A stretch of 64,000 bases of DNA from Flavobacterium sp. 11 (GCF_002754315.1 NZ_PEFE01000001.1:1-64000), one strand, 5' to 3'; shown: positions 10,601 through 20,878, counted from the first letter of the stretch. The notes: generated by a model not told the origin, from the letters alone. Numbers and translations: made by a program.

Positions 10601-13600
10601 GCGTCACTGCAACAAATAGCTGTGGAACAAGTTCAGCAAGAACTTTGGCTGTAACTGTAAGTCCGGCAGCACCTGCAGCACCAGGAGTAATAACCGGAAC
10701 TGGAACACAATGTCCGGCATTAACAGGGCAAACTTATAGTATTATTGCAGTAGCAAATGCTACAACGTATAACTGGACAGTACCAACTGGATGGTCTATA
10801 ACTGCAGGTACAGGAACAAATTCTATTACTGTAACATCTGGTAGTACAGGCCAAAATGGAACTATTAGTGTTACTGCAACAAATAGTTGTGGAACGAGTT
10901 CAGCTAGTTCTCTTGGAGTAACCGTAAGTCCGGCAACACCAGTAACACCGGGATTAATTGCTGGAACACCGACTGTATGTCCGGCAATTATTGGATTAAC
11001 ATATAGTATAACAGCAGTTACTAATGCTACAAGTTATACTTGGACAGTTCCAACTGGATGGTCAATTACTGCAGGCACAGGAACAAATTCAATAACTGTA
11101 ACATCAGGTAATACGGGCCAGAATGGAACTATCAGCGTTACTGCAACAAATAGCTGTGGAACAAGTTCAGCAAGAACTTTGGCTGTAACCGTAAGTCCAG
11201 CAACACCGGCAACACCAGGAGCAATATCAGGAACTGTTACACAATGTCCTGCATTAACAGGACAAACATATAGTATTGCTACTGTTGCAAATGCTTCATC
11301 GTATACTTGGACAGTACCAACTGGATGGACAATAACTGGAGGTGCAGCAACAAATACTATTACTGTAACATCTGGTACTGCGGGTCAAAATGGAACTATT
11401 AGTGTCACAGCAACAAATAGCTGCGGAACAAGTTTAGCTAATACTCTTGGAGTAACCGTAAGTCCGGCAACACCAGTAACACCAGGATTAATTGCTGGAA
11501 CACCGACTGTATGTCCGGCAATTATGGGATTAACGTATAGTATAACAGCCGTTCCTAATGCGACGACTTATACTTGGACAGTTCCAACTGGATGGTCAAT
11601 AACTGCAGGTGCTGGAACAAATTCAATAACTGTAACATCAGGTAGTACAGGCCAAAATGGAACTATTAGTGTTACTGCAACAAATAGCTGCGGAACGAGT
11701 TTAGCAAGAACTCTGGCTGTAACCGTAAGTCCAGCAGCACCAGCAATGCCGGGAGCAATAAGTGGCTCTATAGAACAATGTATAAGCAGAACAGGGCTTG
11801 TTTATAGTATATCCGCTGTTGCAAATGCTTCATCGTATACATGGACTTTACCGTCAGGTTGGAATATTACATCAGGTACAAATACAAATACAATTACTGT
11901 TTCAACATCAGGATCTGCGGTTGCTGGAAATATTACTGTGACTGCTAATAATTCATGCGGAACAAGTGGTGCTCAAACTTTTGCAGTTTCTGTAAATACT
12001 GCAATCCCAGCTACACCTGGACTTATTAATGGAGTAACCGTAATCTGTCCAACTAAAACACTAACATACTCAATAGCTGCCGTTTCTAATGCCAACAGTT
12101 ATGTTTGGACTGTACCAACAAACTGGAGCATAACAAGTGGTCAAGGAACGACTTCAATAATAGTACAAGTACCTAATAATGCATCAAGTGGTTTTGTCTC
12201 AGTAATTGCTACCAATGTTTGCGGAAATAGCTCTCCAAGTATCTTGCAAGTAGATGTCAATACTAATGGAGGAGTATCTGCAGGAATTGACCGAATAGTT
12301 TGTTCAGGAACACCTCCAATAACTTTAGAAGGTTTAATTAGTGGTGTAATTAATAACCAAAATGAATGGGATTGGGTAGTTACTACCGGTACTATTAATT
12401 CGCCTAACTCATTGTCAAGTACTTACACGCTACCTCCAGGTTTCACCTCTGGAAACATTACAATAAGAATTGTTAGTAATCAAACAACTGTTGATTGCCC
12501 GGTAGTATCAGATGAAATGATTATCACAGTTCTTCCTAATCCTACAGCCAACATTAGTGTAACTGGAGCAAATCCAATTTGTAATGGATCTACATCTAAT
12601 ATAACATTCAATGCAACTCCTAATACAACTCTAACTTATACCGTTTCGGGTGTTGCCGGTTCATCAACAATAAATATTGGAGCAAGTGGAACAGCTACAT
12701 TGACAACAGCGGCATTGACTTCAAACACAATATATACATTAACAAGTGTTTCCTATTCTTCAACTCCAACATGTATCCAAACTGTTTCAGGAACTGCAAC
12801 TGTCACTGTAAATACAGCTCCAACCGTAAATGCTGGTGGGACTAATGTGGTTTGTCAATCACCTTCTCCTTCACCTATTACATTATCCGGAGCAACTCTT
12901 GGCGGAGGGGCCACAACTGGAGCATGGTCTATAACCTCAGGTGGCGGATTATTAAGTAGTACAGCACAAACCGCAACTCCCGCAACCGTTACCTATACTC
13001 CTGCTGCAAATTTCAGCGGAACAGTTATCTTGACTCTTACTACAAATGCACCAACAGCATGTTCTCCAGTAAGCGCAACAAGAACTATTACCGTGAATGC
13101 AACTCCAACGGTAAATGCTGGAGGAGCTGATATTGTTTGTCAATCAGCTACACCATCAGCCATTACATTAACTGGAGCAACTATTGGTGGCGGAGCTACA
13201 ACTGGGGCATGGTCTATTACTTCAGGAGGTGGATCATTAAGCAGTACCCTCCAAACTGCAACTCCTGCAACAGTTACCTATACACCTGCCTCGAATTTCA
13301 GTGGGGTGGTAACATTGACCCTTACCACAAATGCACCAACTGCATGTTCTCCAGTAAGTACAACTAGAACCATCACTATAAATGCTGCTCCAACGGTAAA
13401 TGCTGGAAGTCCTGATATTGTTTGTCAATCTCCAACACCATCTGCAATTACATTAACTGGTGCAACTGTTGGCGGAGGTGCCACAACTGGAGCATGGTCT
13501 ATTACTTCTGGTGGAGGAACTTTAAGCAGTACCCTTCAAACTGCGACTCCTGCAACTGTTACCTATACTCCTGCAGCAAATTTTAGCGGAACCGTTACCT

Positions 13601-16600
13601 TGACTCTTACCACAAATGCACTTACTGCATGTTCTGCTATAAGTACAACTAGAACTATAACTGTCAATGCTACGCCAACTGTGAACGCTGGAGGCCCTAA
13701 TACTGTTTGCCAATCGGGAACACCATCAGCAATTACACTAATTGGTGCAACCGTTGGTGGTGGAGCTACAACCGGAGCATGGTCTATCACTTCGGGAGGT
13801 GGATTATTAAGTAGTACAGCCCAAACTGCGACTCCTGCGACTGTTACTTACACTCCTGCTGCAAATTTCAGCGGTACAGTCACGTTGACTCTTACTACAA
13901 ATGCTCCAACTGGGTGTTCTGTAATAAGTGCAACCAGAACCATCACTATAAATACCGCTCCAACGGTAAATGCTGGAAGTCCTGATATTGTTTGTCAATC
14001 TCCAACACCGTCTGCGATTACATTATCGGGTGCAAGTATTGGTGGCGGAGCTACAACTGGAGCATGGTCTATTACTTCGGGAGGTGGGTCATTGAGCGAT
14101 ACAGCCCAAACTACTACTCCTTCGACTGTTACTTATACTCCCGCGGCAAATTTCAGTGGAACTGTCACTCTAACTCTTACTACAAATGCTCTAAGTGGCT
14201 GTTCAGTCATAAGTGCTATAAAAACCATTACTATAAATGCTGCTCCAACTGTAAATGCTGGAGGAACTGTAACTGTTTGTCAATCAACAATACCGTCTGC
14301 GATTACACTTTCTGGTGCAAGTATCGGTGGTGGAGCTACAACCGGAGCATGGTCAATCACTTCCGGAGGAGGGACTTTAAGCAGTACAGCTCAAACGGTA
14401 AATCCTGCGGCCATTACTTATACTCCTGCTGCTAATTTCAGTGGAACTGTTACGTTGACACTTACCACAAATGCATTAACTGCCTGTACAATCGTAAGTG
14501 CTACTAGAACCATTACTGTGAATGAAGCTTCAACCGTAAGTGCTGGAATAAATCAAACTATCTGCTCAAATACTACAGCTACAATGGCGGGTTCATTTGG
14601 AGGTGGTGCTTCTTCGGCTACTTGGAGTACAAGCGGAAGTGGTACATTTAATAACAATACACCAACTGCAATTTATAGCCCAAGTGCAACTGATATTAAT
14701 TCAGGCACAGTTACTTTAACGTATTCTACTAATGACCCGGCTGGTCCATGTACAGCAATAACCGCAAATATCATTTTAACTATTAAAAAAGCAGTTGCAA
14801 TTACAAATCAACCTTCGAATACAAGTATATGTGCCAGTTTTCCTGCAAGTCTAAGTGTAGTTGCCATTGGTGATGGCTTAACGTATCAATGGTATAAAGG
14901 CGCTGCTCCTACTGGTACAGCAATAGTTAATTCAGCTAATATCTCGGGTGCGCAATCTGCTAATCTTAATTTCAACCAAGCAAGTTTAAGCGATGATGGT
15001 AGTTATTATGTAGTTATTAACGGAGCATCTCCTTGTGCTGCAGTTACTTCAGCACAAAGAACATTGAATGTAGATCAAGCGATTATAGTATCTTCTCAAC
15101 CTGTTTCACAATCACTATGCAATGGTTCTAATGTTACATTTACCGTAGTTGCTGATGCAAACGGAGATCCTTTATCGTATCAATGGAGAAAAAATGGTTC
15201 AAATATTATTGGACAAACAGCTTCAACTTTAACAATCAATTCTATTGCATCAGGAGATGCTGCAAACTACGATGTAGTAATTTCAGGGCCAGCTGGTTAT
15301 ACATGCTCCTCTGTACAATCAGCAATAGCAACATTAATGGTAACACAAATTCCGACAGTATCAATTAGTTATACAGGAAATCCATTTTGTAAAAATAATA
15401 CCGTTGCTCAACCTGTAACAAGAACAGGAACAAATGCCTTCACTGGAGGTACTTACTCCTACTCAGCTGTTTCTGGGGGACCAACATTAAGTTTAGATAC
15501 CTCAACTGGAGCAATAACTCCTAGTACAAGTAGCGCAGGTACTTATACTATAACATATACAACCCCTGTTACTGGAATTTGTGCGCCTGTAACGGCGACT
15601 ACAACAGTTACCATAACTCCAATTCCAACGGCAACTATCAGTTATACCGGAACTCCTTTTTGTAATTCATCAAGTAGTGCTCAAGCGGTAAATTTAAGTG
15701 GCACAAATGCCTATACCGGAGGAACCTATTCTGCTCCAAGTGGATTATCAATTAACGCAACTACTGGAGCAATTATTCCTAGTACAAGCACAGCAGGGAC
15801 ATATACAATAACGTACACTGGTCCTGCCACTGGAGGTTGTACGCCAGCTTCAGCAACTACAAGTGTGACGATAACTCCAATTCCAACGGCAACTATCAGT
15901 TATACAGGAACACCTTTTTGTAATTCATTAAGTAGTGCTCAAGCAGTAAATTTAACTGGAACAAATGCCTATACTGGGGGAACTTATTCTGCTCCAAGTG
16001 GATTATCCATTAATACAACTACTGGAGCAATAACTCCTAGTACAAGTACGGCTGGAACTTATACTGTAACTTACACCGGCCCTACTATTGGAGGTTGTGC
16101 TCCAGTTTCAACAACTACAAGTGTTACAATAACTCCAATTCCAACGGCATCTATCAGCTATACAGGAACTCCTTTTTGCAATTCGATAAATAGCGCACAA
16201 GCAGTAAATTTAACGGGAACAAATGCCTATACCGGAGGAACCTATTCTGCTCCAAGTGGACTAACAATTAATGCGACTACAGGAGCAATAACACCTAGTA
16301 CTAGTACTCCAGGTACTTATACTGTAACCTATCGAATTCCAGCTTCTGGAGGTTGCGCTATCATAGCAGTTACAACATCGGTTACTATTAATCCGCTTCC
16401 TGTTGCTACGTTCAATTATGGTTCTGCAACTTTTTGCAAGAGTGCTACGAATCCATTGCTAACTTATACGGGAGGTGGAGTTGCAGGAGTATTTAGCGCG
16501 ACACCTGCAGGATTGTCTATTAATTCCTCAACAGGAGCAATCAATTTGGCGGCAAGTACAGCAGGAACATATACAGTTACCAATACCATTGCAGCATCTG

Positions 16601-19600
16601 GTGGTTGTGTAGCGGTAACACATTCTCAAGTAATAACAATTCATCCGGTAACGATTGGTGGTTCAATAACTGGTTATTTTAGTGCTACTCCCACAATAAT
16701 AAGCAATTTAATTACTGCCTGCCACTTAGGTAGTGGTACACTTACTTTAAGTGGTTTTGTTGGGAATATAGTACGATGGGAATACACTACTAATGGAGGC
16801 GTAACATGGGTGCCTATTGCAAACATAAGTGCTACAAATAATTTTACGAATATCAGCCAAACAACATTGTACAGAGCAGTACTTGATAGTGGAGCTTGTG
16901 GCTTGGCATATTCAGCTATAGCATATGTAAATGTCATTCCGCCAAATATCAAACCAGATCCTGTATCGGCATCACCTTCAACTTTATGCTTAGGAAGTTC
17001 CTCTTTATTTACATCCCAAAGTAGTTATGGTACAGGCCAATTTTTGCAAGGCGGAGATTTTCAAACAGGGCAATTGAATACGCAAGATCCTAGAGGATGG
17101 TTAGTAGATGGTTCTCCTGGAGGTTATACTGCATCTGCCAATAATACAAGTTCTAACCATTGGGCTGGTACAAACCCACATCCTTTTCCAGGCGGAATAA
17201 TTTATGATTCTGGTGATCCAAAATTTGCAATTGCGAATGGTCCATTAACCACAACCTTACAAACACCTATATTTAATTCATTAGGTTTAACAACCTTTTC
17301 ATTTGGATTTGACCAGGCCTATAAATTATTGGCTGGAGACCGCATACTCATTGAACTATCACTGAACGGTGGTGCAAGTTACACTGTTACATTACAAGAT
17401 ATTACCGGACCGGCTCAATCGGCCCTCTTTAATACCTTTGCGAATGACAATACTTCTTTCGATTTACAAAATTATATAGGTCAAACACAATTGAGAGTAA
17501 AATTCACTTTTATAGGTGCCAATACAAATAGTGCTTGGGCTTTAGATAATTTTAAATTTCCGGATGCACCACCAAATCAAACCATTGAATGGACTGATGA
17601 AGACGGAAATATAATTTCAACAATAAATACGGTGAATATAACACCTGTTTCACCAGGAGTTCAAGTTTATGGTGTTACAACTTTAATTAATGGATGTAGA
17701 AGTTCAGGAATAGACGGAACTGAATTTGTAACAGTTAATGTAAACTTTGCTTATGCTGGGAAAGATCTTGCAATTCCAGCTACAGATTGTGGAAATAATA
17801 CGGTCACTCTTAATGCTTATGACAATAGACTTACCGCTGCACAAAATATAGCAAAAGGAGCTTGGGACAATAATTATGTAACCGATACTGCTATAGGTAC
17901 TGGTGCCACTGGAAAATGGACCATTAAATCCAGTACTGCAATAAGCCCTTGTAATATAGCAACCTTTTTTCCAAATGATACTGATCCTAATGCTACGTTT
18001 ACCGGTGATGCTGGAACTTATGTATTAACTTGGACTGCTGCCGGGTGTTCAGATGATGTTACTGTTGTTTTAACTGATTGCTCTACAATTAATTTCGATG
18101 GTACAAATGACAATATAACCTTCAAAGATAATTATGATTTTACTGCTCCATTTAGTATCGAAGTTTGGGTAAAACCCAATTCAGTAACTGGAACACAAAC
18201 CATCTTTTCTAAACGCGATTCTAATAATCTGGCTACAGGTTATGATTTGAAATTGATAGGGGACAAAATTTCATTTAATTGGAATGGAACAGGAACAGTT
18301 GCCTCTAATTATGGCATTAGTACAAGCAGATGGTATCATATTGCAGTTACTTTGAGTGGTACAACGTATCGATTATATATTGATGGTGTTGAAGTGAAAA
18401 ATACATCCGGATCATTACCGGCAACTAATGACTTTGATTGTATTTTAGGAGCGATGAATAAATCTGGAAGCCAACCTATAAGCTATTTTAATGGATGGAT
18501 GGATGAACTCCGAATTTGGAATAAAGCATTAACTCCAGAACAATTGCATCAAATTATGAATCAGGAAATTAAAAGCAACGGAGCTACCGTTGCAGGAGTA
18601 ATCGTTCCTGTAGATGTAAACGGATTATCATGGACAGCCGATTTATTAGGCTATTACCAAATGAGCTCCATTAGTTGTGGTTATCTCAATCCAACAAAAG
18701 GAACTGCCATAGGTAAGTTAAGAAATATTACCAGCATACAAGATCAAACCGCTCCAATACCATATACTTCAAGAGTTAATGGTCAAGATTGGAGTACGGA
18801 TACTACTTGGACACACTTTAATGTTTGGGATGCGCCAAATAGCTTAGGAGTTGATAATAGTACTCCAATTGATTGGAATATTGTACAAATATCACATAAC
18901 ATTAATTCTGGAAATAAAGACATTACAGTATTAGGTTTACTTTCAACTGCCGGAAAATTAACAATGGCTGATCCTGTTGTAACTAATCCAATTGAAAATA
19001 ATGACGGTCAAGGTTTATGGATTACCCTTTATTTATTATTGAACGGTAATATTGATCTTGTAGGTCAATCACAACTGGTACAAAAGAGATATTCAGCATC
19101 TCAATATGATGACAGTATTTTAGATGAAGCTAGTTCAGGATATATTGAACGAGATCAACAAGGTCAAAAAAACAGTTTCAATTACAACTATTGGTCATCA
19201 CCGGTAAGTATTCAAGGAGGTTTAAATAATTCACCATATGCAATTGCAAATATCCTAAAAGATGGAACGGATTCTTTAATTCCGAATAGTATCAATTTTG
19301 ATGACGGTCCATTTTTTGCAGATGTAGTTTCAAGTCCTATAAAAATTAGTAACCGCTGGTTATGGTCTTACAATTCACAAACACTAAATTCGAATACGGA
19401 TCTAAATGATTATCATCAATGGAAATATGTTGGCAGTACCGGTCTGATAAAAACTGGAGAAGCGTATACTATGAAAGGAACCGGTGGTATTGCTCCAATC
19501 ACAGCACTACAAAACTATGTCTTTATAGGAAAACCTAATTCAGGGACTATTACATTATCTTTACCTTATGACCAAACGTACTTAGTCGGAAATCCTTACC

Positions 19601-20730
19601 CATCAGCGCTTGATGCCGATGAATTCATAAGAGACAACTTAGCTGCTAGAAATGCACTAGGCAAAAATGTTTTTAATGGCGCACTTTATTTTTGGGATCA
19701 TTTTGGCCTTTCAAACAATCACTATTTAGCTGAATATGAAGGTGGTTATGCTACCTATACCTTAATGGGAGGAGTTGCCGGTATTGCTGACAGTTCTTTG
19801 ACTGGAACTGGAGCTGGTACAAAAGTACCGGAACGATACATCCCCGTAGCACAAGGATTTTTTGTTGATGCCTATTTAGACTCTGACCTATCAGGAACGA
19901 TGATTCCAACAACAGTTGATGGTGGCAATTTAATTTTTAAAAATAGTCAACGAGTATTTGTCAAAGAAAGTGCAGGAAACTCGCTCTTTATGAAAACGAT
20001 TGGAACAACAAAATCAAGTGCAAAAGGTTCAGATGTTGAAACTGAAACGAGATCAAAAATCAGACTCGGTTTTGACTCTTCAATTGGTGCGCACCGACAA
20101 TTATTACTTGGAGCCGATAGTAACACAACCGCAATGTTCGACATCGGTTATGATGCTCCAATGTTTGATTTGAGTGTAAATGATATGTTTTGGGAAATTA
20201 ATAATATTGAATATGTGATTCAAGCCGTTACTGATTTTAATGAAAATCAAGTAATCCCTTTAGGACTTACTGTAGGAACCGAAGGCAAAATCAAAATAAA
20301 AATTGATGCACTCGAAAACATATCTGGTACAACTCAAATTTACATCCATGATAACATAACGGGCATTTATCATGACATTCGTACTAGTGATTTTACCATT
20401 TCATTAGCCGTTGGCGAGTATAGAAACCGTTTCTCGCTTCGATTTACAAACAAAACACTTGATGTTGATGAGAATAATTTAAATGACGGACTTATAGTTT
20501 TATATTCCAATAATTATAAAGTCTTAATTATTCAAAATAAAGCTCTTGATTCAACCGTGAACGAGGTGCGTCTCTTCAATATATTAGGACAAGCTGTGGC
20601 AAATTGGGATGTGAAAAATGAAAATCAAACCAGAATTCAAATTCCAATCAAAAATTTAAGTTCAGGTATATACATCGTAAAACTGAAAACTTCAAAAGGA
20701 GATTACAGTAAAAAAATCATAATCAAATAA
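7639..20730 (+). CDS. Giant repeat-rich T9SS surface adhesin-like protein (~4363 aa)
   Basis: This is the largest gene in the window, 13.1 kb. I take the ATG at 7639 as start rather than the in-frame GTG at 7630, because MKK then opens an N-terminal signal sequence ending near SSAQ (residue ~39). An IPT/TIG-like beta domain spans ~40-120. Six 89-aa Ig-like units run 122-655, followed by two Ig-like units to ~830. Seven 89-aa PKD-like units plus one diverged run 831-1542, six 95-aa units 1728-2297, further Ig-like units to ~2570, and a four-unit 86-aa family ~2572-2920. A jelly-roll-like segment lies at ~3135-3308 and a LamG domain at ~3481-3638. The end carries the C-terminal module shared with the two upstream genes and a T9SS type A sorting domain (~4288-4363). 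Most repeat units carry paired cysteines. It probably forms a long cell-surface fibre for adhesion or gliding, by analogy with SprB-like flavobacterial proteins; no ligand can be inferred. Confidence 0.9.
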   Translation: MKKNYSQLNINSFLVLINSKTSLLFFLIAFLFCIDSSAQSISSFNPINACNNSGDSVIITGNNFTGATSVTFNGVTATSFTIDNDSQITAILSASASTGFISVVTLLGTATSTGVFTVDSPPTAIAGGTQTICSNATATVSGASATNGTILWTENGAGNITAGATTLTPTYTPTAADAGTSVTLTMTVTSNNACAPQTQTATYTVIVNPLPTAIAGGSQTICSNATATVSGASATNGTILWTENGAGNITAGATTLTPTYTPTVADAGTSVTLTMTVTSNNTCAPQTQTAIYTVIVNPLPTATAGGTQTICSNATATVSGASATNGTILWTENGAGTITAGATTLTPTYTPTATDAGTSVTLTMTVTSNNACAPQTQTATYTVIVNPLPTATAGGTQTICSNATATVSGASATNGTILWTENGAGTITAGATTLTPTYTPTAADAGTSVTLTMTVTSNNACAPQTQTATYTVIVNPLPTATAGGTQTICSNATATVSGASATNGTIAWTENGAGTITAGATTLTPTYTPTAADAGTSVTLTMTVTSNNACAPQTQTATYTVIVNPLPTAIAGGTQTICSNATATVSGASATNGTIAWTENGAGTITAGATTLTPTYTPTAADAGTSVTLTMTVTSNNACAPQTQTATYTVIVNPLPTVSIAVNPGNNICAGTSVTFTATPVNGGATPSYQWKVNGINVGTNIPTFTSTSLMNTDKVTVVLTSSTACTSPVTSNLITMTVNDVVVPSVSISASATTICPGNSVTFSALATNGGTTPSYQWMINGINTGTNSPSFSTSLLADGDIVTVRLTSNAICVSPITDISNSIPITVNPATPATPGVISGTSTVCPGISGLTYSVVAVTNATSYTWSIPTGWSITAGAGTNSVTVTSGSAGQNGNISVTAGNSCGTSASASLAVTVSPATPATPGAITGTVTQCPALTGQIYSITAVPNTTTYTWTVPTGWSITAGAGTNSITVTSGNTGQNGNISVTATNSCGTSSARTLAVTVSPAAPAAPGVITGTGTQCPALTGQTYSIIAVANATTYNWTVPTGWSITAGTGTNSITVTSGSTGQNGTISVTATNSCGTSSASSLGVTVSPATPVTPGLIAGTPTVCPAIIGLTYSITAVTNATSYTWTVPTGWSITAGTGTNSITVTSGNTGQNGTISVTATNSCGTSSARTLAVTVSPATPATPGAISGTVTQCPALTGQTYSIATVANASSYTWTVPTGWTITGGAATNTITVTSGTAGQNGTISVTATNSCGTSLANTLGVTVSPATPVTPGLIAGTPTVCPAIMGLTYSITAVPNATTYTWTVPTGWSITAGAGTNSITVTSGSTGQNGTISVTATNSCGTSLARTLAVTVSPAAPAMPGAISGSIEQCISRTGLVYSISAVANASSYTWTLPSGWNITSGTNTNTITVSTSGSAVAGNITVTANNSCGTSGAQTFAVSVNTAIPATPGLINGVTVICPTKTLTYSIAAVSNANSYVWTVPTNWSITSGQGTTSIIVQVPNNASSGFVSVIATNVCGNSSPSILQVDVNTNGGVSAGIDRIVCSGTPPITLEGLISGVINNQNEWDWVVTTGTINSPNSLSSTYTLPPGFTSGNITIRIVSNQTTVDCPVVSDEMIITVLPNPTANISVTGANPICNGSTSNITFNATPNTTLTYTVSGVAGSSTINIGASGTATLTTAALTSNTIYTLTSVSYSSTPTCIQTVSGTATVTVNTAPTVNAGGTNVVCQSPSPSPITLSGATLGGGATTGAWSITSGGGLLSSTAQTATPATVTYTPAANFSGTVILTLTTNAPTACSPVSATRTITVNATPTVNAGGADIVCQSATPSAITLTGATIGGGATTGAWSITSGGGSLSSTLQTATPATVTYTPASNFSGVVTLTLTTNAPTACSPVSTTRTITINAAPTVNAGSPDIVCQSPTPSAITLTGATVGGGATTGAWSITSGGGTLSSTLQTATPATVTYTPAANFSGTVTLTLTTNALTACSAISTTRTITVNATPTVNAGGPNTVCQSGTPSAITLIGATVGGGATTGAWSITSGGGLLSSTAQTATPATVTYTPAANFSGTVTLTLTTNAPTGCSVISATRTITINTAPTVNAGSPDIVCQSPTPSAITLSGASIGGGATTGAWSITSGGGSLSDTAQTTTPSTVTYTPAANFSGTVTLTLTTNALSGCSVISAIKTITINAAPTVNAGGTVTVCQSTIPSAITLSGASIGGGATTGAWSITSGGGTLSSTAQTVNPAAITYTPAANFSGTVTLTLTTNALTACTIVSATRTITVNEASTVSAGINQTICSNTTATMAGSFGGGASSATWSTSGSGTFNNNTPTAIYSPSATDINSGTVTLTYSTNDPAGPCTAITANIILTIKKAVAITNQPSNTSICASFPASLSVVAIGDGLTYQWYKGAAPTGTAIVNSANISGAQSANLNFNQASLSDDGSYYVVINGASPCAAVTSAQRTLNVDQAIIVSSQPVSQSLCNGSNVTFTVVADANGDPLSYQWRKNGSNIIGQTASTLTINSIASGDAANYDVVISGPAGYTCSSVQSAIATLMVTQIPTVSISYTGNPFCKNNTVAQPVTRTGTNAFTGGTYSYSAVSGGPTLSLDTSTGAITPSTSSAGTYTITYTTPVTGICAPVTATTTVTITPIPTATISYTGTPFCNSSSSAQAVNLSGTNAYTGGTYSAPSGLSINATTGAIIPSTSTAGTYTITYTGPATGGCTPASATTSVTITPIPTATISYTGTPFCNSLSSAQAVNLTGTNAYTGGTYSAPSGLSINTTTGAITPSTSTAGTYTVTYTGPTIGGCAPVSTTTSVTITPIPTASISYTGTPFCNSINSAQAVNLTGTNAYTGGTYSAPSGLTINATTGAITPSTSTPGTYTVTYRIPASGGCAIIAVTTSVTINPLPVATFNYGSATFCKSATNPLLTYTGGGVAGVFSATPAGLSINSSTGAINLAASTAGTYTVTNTIAASGGCVAVTHSQVITIHPVTIGGSITGYFSATPTIISNLITACHLGSGTLTLSGFVGNIVRWEYTTNGGVTWVPIANISATNNFTNISQTTLYRAVLDSGACGLAYSAIAYVNVIPPNIKPDPVSASPSTLCLGSSSLFTSQSSYGTGQFLQGGDFQTGQLNTQDPRGWLVDGSPGGYTASANNTSSNHWAGTNPHPFPGGIIYDSGDPKFAIANGPLTTTLQTPIFNSLGLTTFSFGFDQAYKLLAGDRILIELSLNGGASYTVTLQDITGPAQSALFNTFANDNTSFDLQNYIGQTQLRVKFTFIGANTNSAWALDNFKFPDAPPNQTIEWTDEDGNIISTINTVNITPVSPGVQVYGVTTLINGCRSSGIDGTEFVTVNVNFAYAGKDLAIPATDCGNNTVTLNAYDNRLTAAQNIAKGAWDNNYVTDTAIGTGATGKWTIKSSTAISPCNIATFFPNDTDPNATFTGDAGTYVLTWTAAGCSDDVTVVLTDCSTINFDGTNDNITFKDNYDFTAPFSIEVWVKPNSVTGTQTIFSKRDSNNLATGYDLKLIGDKISFNWNGTGTVASNYGISTSRWYHIAVTLSGTTYRLYIDGVEVKNTSGSLPATNDFDCILGAMNKSGSQPISYFNGWMDELRIWNKALTPEQLHQIMNQEIKSNGATVAGVIVPVDVNGLSWTADLLGYYQMSSISCGYLNPTKGTAIGKLRNITSIQDQTAPIPYTSRVNGQDWSTDTTWTHFNVWDAPNSLGVDNSTPIDWNIVQISHNINSGNKDITVLGLLSTAGKLTMADPVVTNPIENNDGQGLWITLYLLLNGNIDLVGQSQLVQKRYSASQYDDSILDEASSGYIERDQQGQKNSFNYNYWSSPVSIQGGLNNSPYAIANILKDGTDSLIPNSINFDDGPFFADVVSSPIKISNRWLWSYNSQTLNSNTDLNDYHQWKYVGSTGLIKTGEAYTMKGTGGIAPITALQNYVFIGKPNSGTITLSLPYDQTYLVGNPYPSALDADEFIRDNLAARNALGKNVFNGALYFWDHFGLSNNHYLAEYEGGYATYTLMGGVAGIADSSLTGTGAGTKVPERYIPVAQGFFVDAYLDSDLSGTMIPTTVDGGNLIFKNSQRVFVKESAGNSLFMKTIGTTKSSAKGSDVETETRSKIRLGFDSSIGAHRQLLLGADSNTTAMFDIGYDAPMFDLSVNDMFWEINNIEYVIQAVTDFNENQVIPLGLTVGTEGKIKIKIDALENISGTTQIYIHDNITGIYHDIRTSDFTISLAVGEYRNRFSLRFTNKTLDVDENNLNDGLIVLYSNNYKVLIIQNKALDSTVNEVRLFNILGQAVANWDVKNENQTRIQIPIKNLSSGIYIVKLKTSKGDYSKKIIIK
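8002..9603 (+). repeat. Six tandem 267-bp coding repeats (family 1)
   Basis: Unit starts at 8002, 8269, 8536, 8803, 9070 and 9337 are exactly 267 bp (89 aa) apart. Units are nearly identical in DNA, differing by scattered single bases, which points to recent duplication or ongoing gene conversion. Each encodes an Ig-like unit with conserved QTICSNATATVSGAS and TSNNACAP blocks. Confidence 0.95.
10129..12264 (+). repeat. Seven tandem 267-bp PKD-like coding repeats plus one diverged copy (family 2)
   Basis: Unit starts at 10129, 10396, 10663, 10930, 11197, 11464 and 11731 are 267 bp apart. A diverged eighth copy begins at 11998. Each encodes ATPG...C....G..YS...V..A..Y.W..P.GW.IT, then ISVTATNSCGTS, the pattern of PKD-like domains common in Bacteroidota secreted proteins. 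Units 4 and 6 share a GLIAGTPTVCPAI start, suggesting duplication in pairs. Confidence 0.93.
12820..14529 (+). repeat. Six tandem 285-bp coding repeats (family 3)
   Basis: Unit starts at 12820, 13105, 13390, 13675, 13960 and 14245 are exactly 285 bp (95 aa) apart. Each encodes PTVNAG...VCQS, GGGATTGAWSITSGGG and YTPAANFSGTV blocks. A more diverged relative follows at 14530-14795. Confidence 0.95.
15352..16398 (+). repeat. Tandem 258-bp coding repeats (family 4)
   Basis: Three close copies start at 15625, 15883 and 16141 (258 bp, 86 aa each), preceded by a longer diverged copy at 15352. A further diverged relative follows 16398. Units carry ISYTGTPFCNS, TNAYTGGTYS and TTGAITPSTSTAGTYT. Confidence 0.92.
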
Positions 20731-20812
20731 AATGTATGTTCCCAGTATTAGAATCCTATTCAATTAAGTGAATATTAATCTGAATTTTAATAAATTGGTT
20801 TAAATTATTATT

Positions 20813-20820
20813 TATATTTG
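20813..20820 (+). promoter_or_regulatory. Candidate -7 promoter element
   Basis: TATATTTG fits the flavobacterial TAnnTTTG box and lies ~60 nt before the small secreted peptide gene at 20879. No good TTTG box at -33 was found, so support is partial. Confidence 0.4.
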
Positions 20821-20878
20821 AATTATAATTTTGGATTTATATCCAAATAAAAAATGAAAACCATTTAAATTTATACAA

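Noticed and set aside
8002..14529. Long antisense open frames spaced by 267 or 285 bp inside the giant gene
   Set aside because: They recur at the repeat period and contain low-complexity translations; they are shadows of the coding repeats, not genes.
8002..16398. Regular direct repeats that might suggest a CRISPR array
   Set aside because: Units are 258-285 bp, fully coding and without unique spacers, so they are protein domain repeats.
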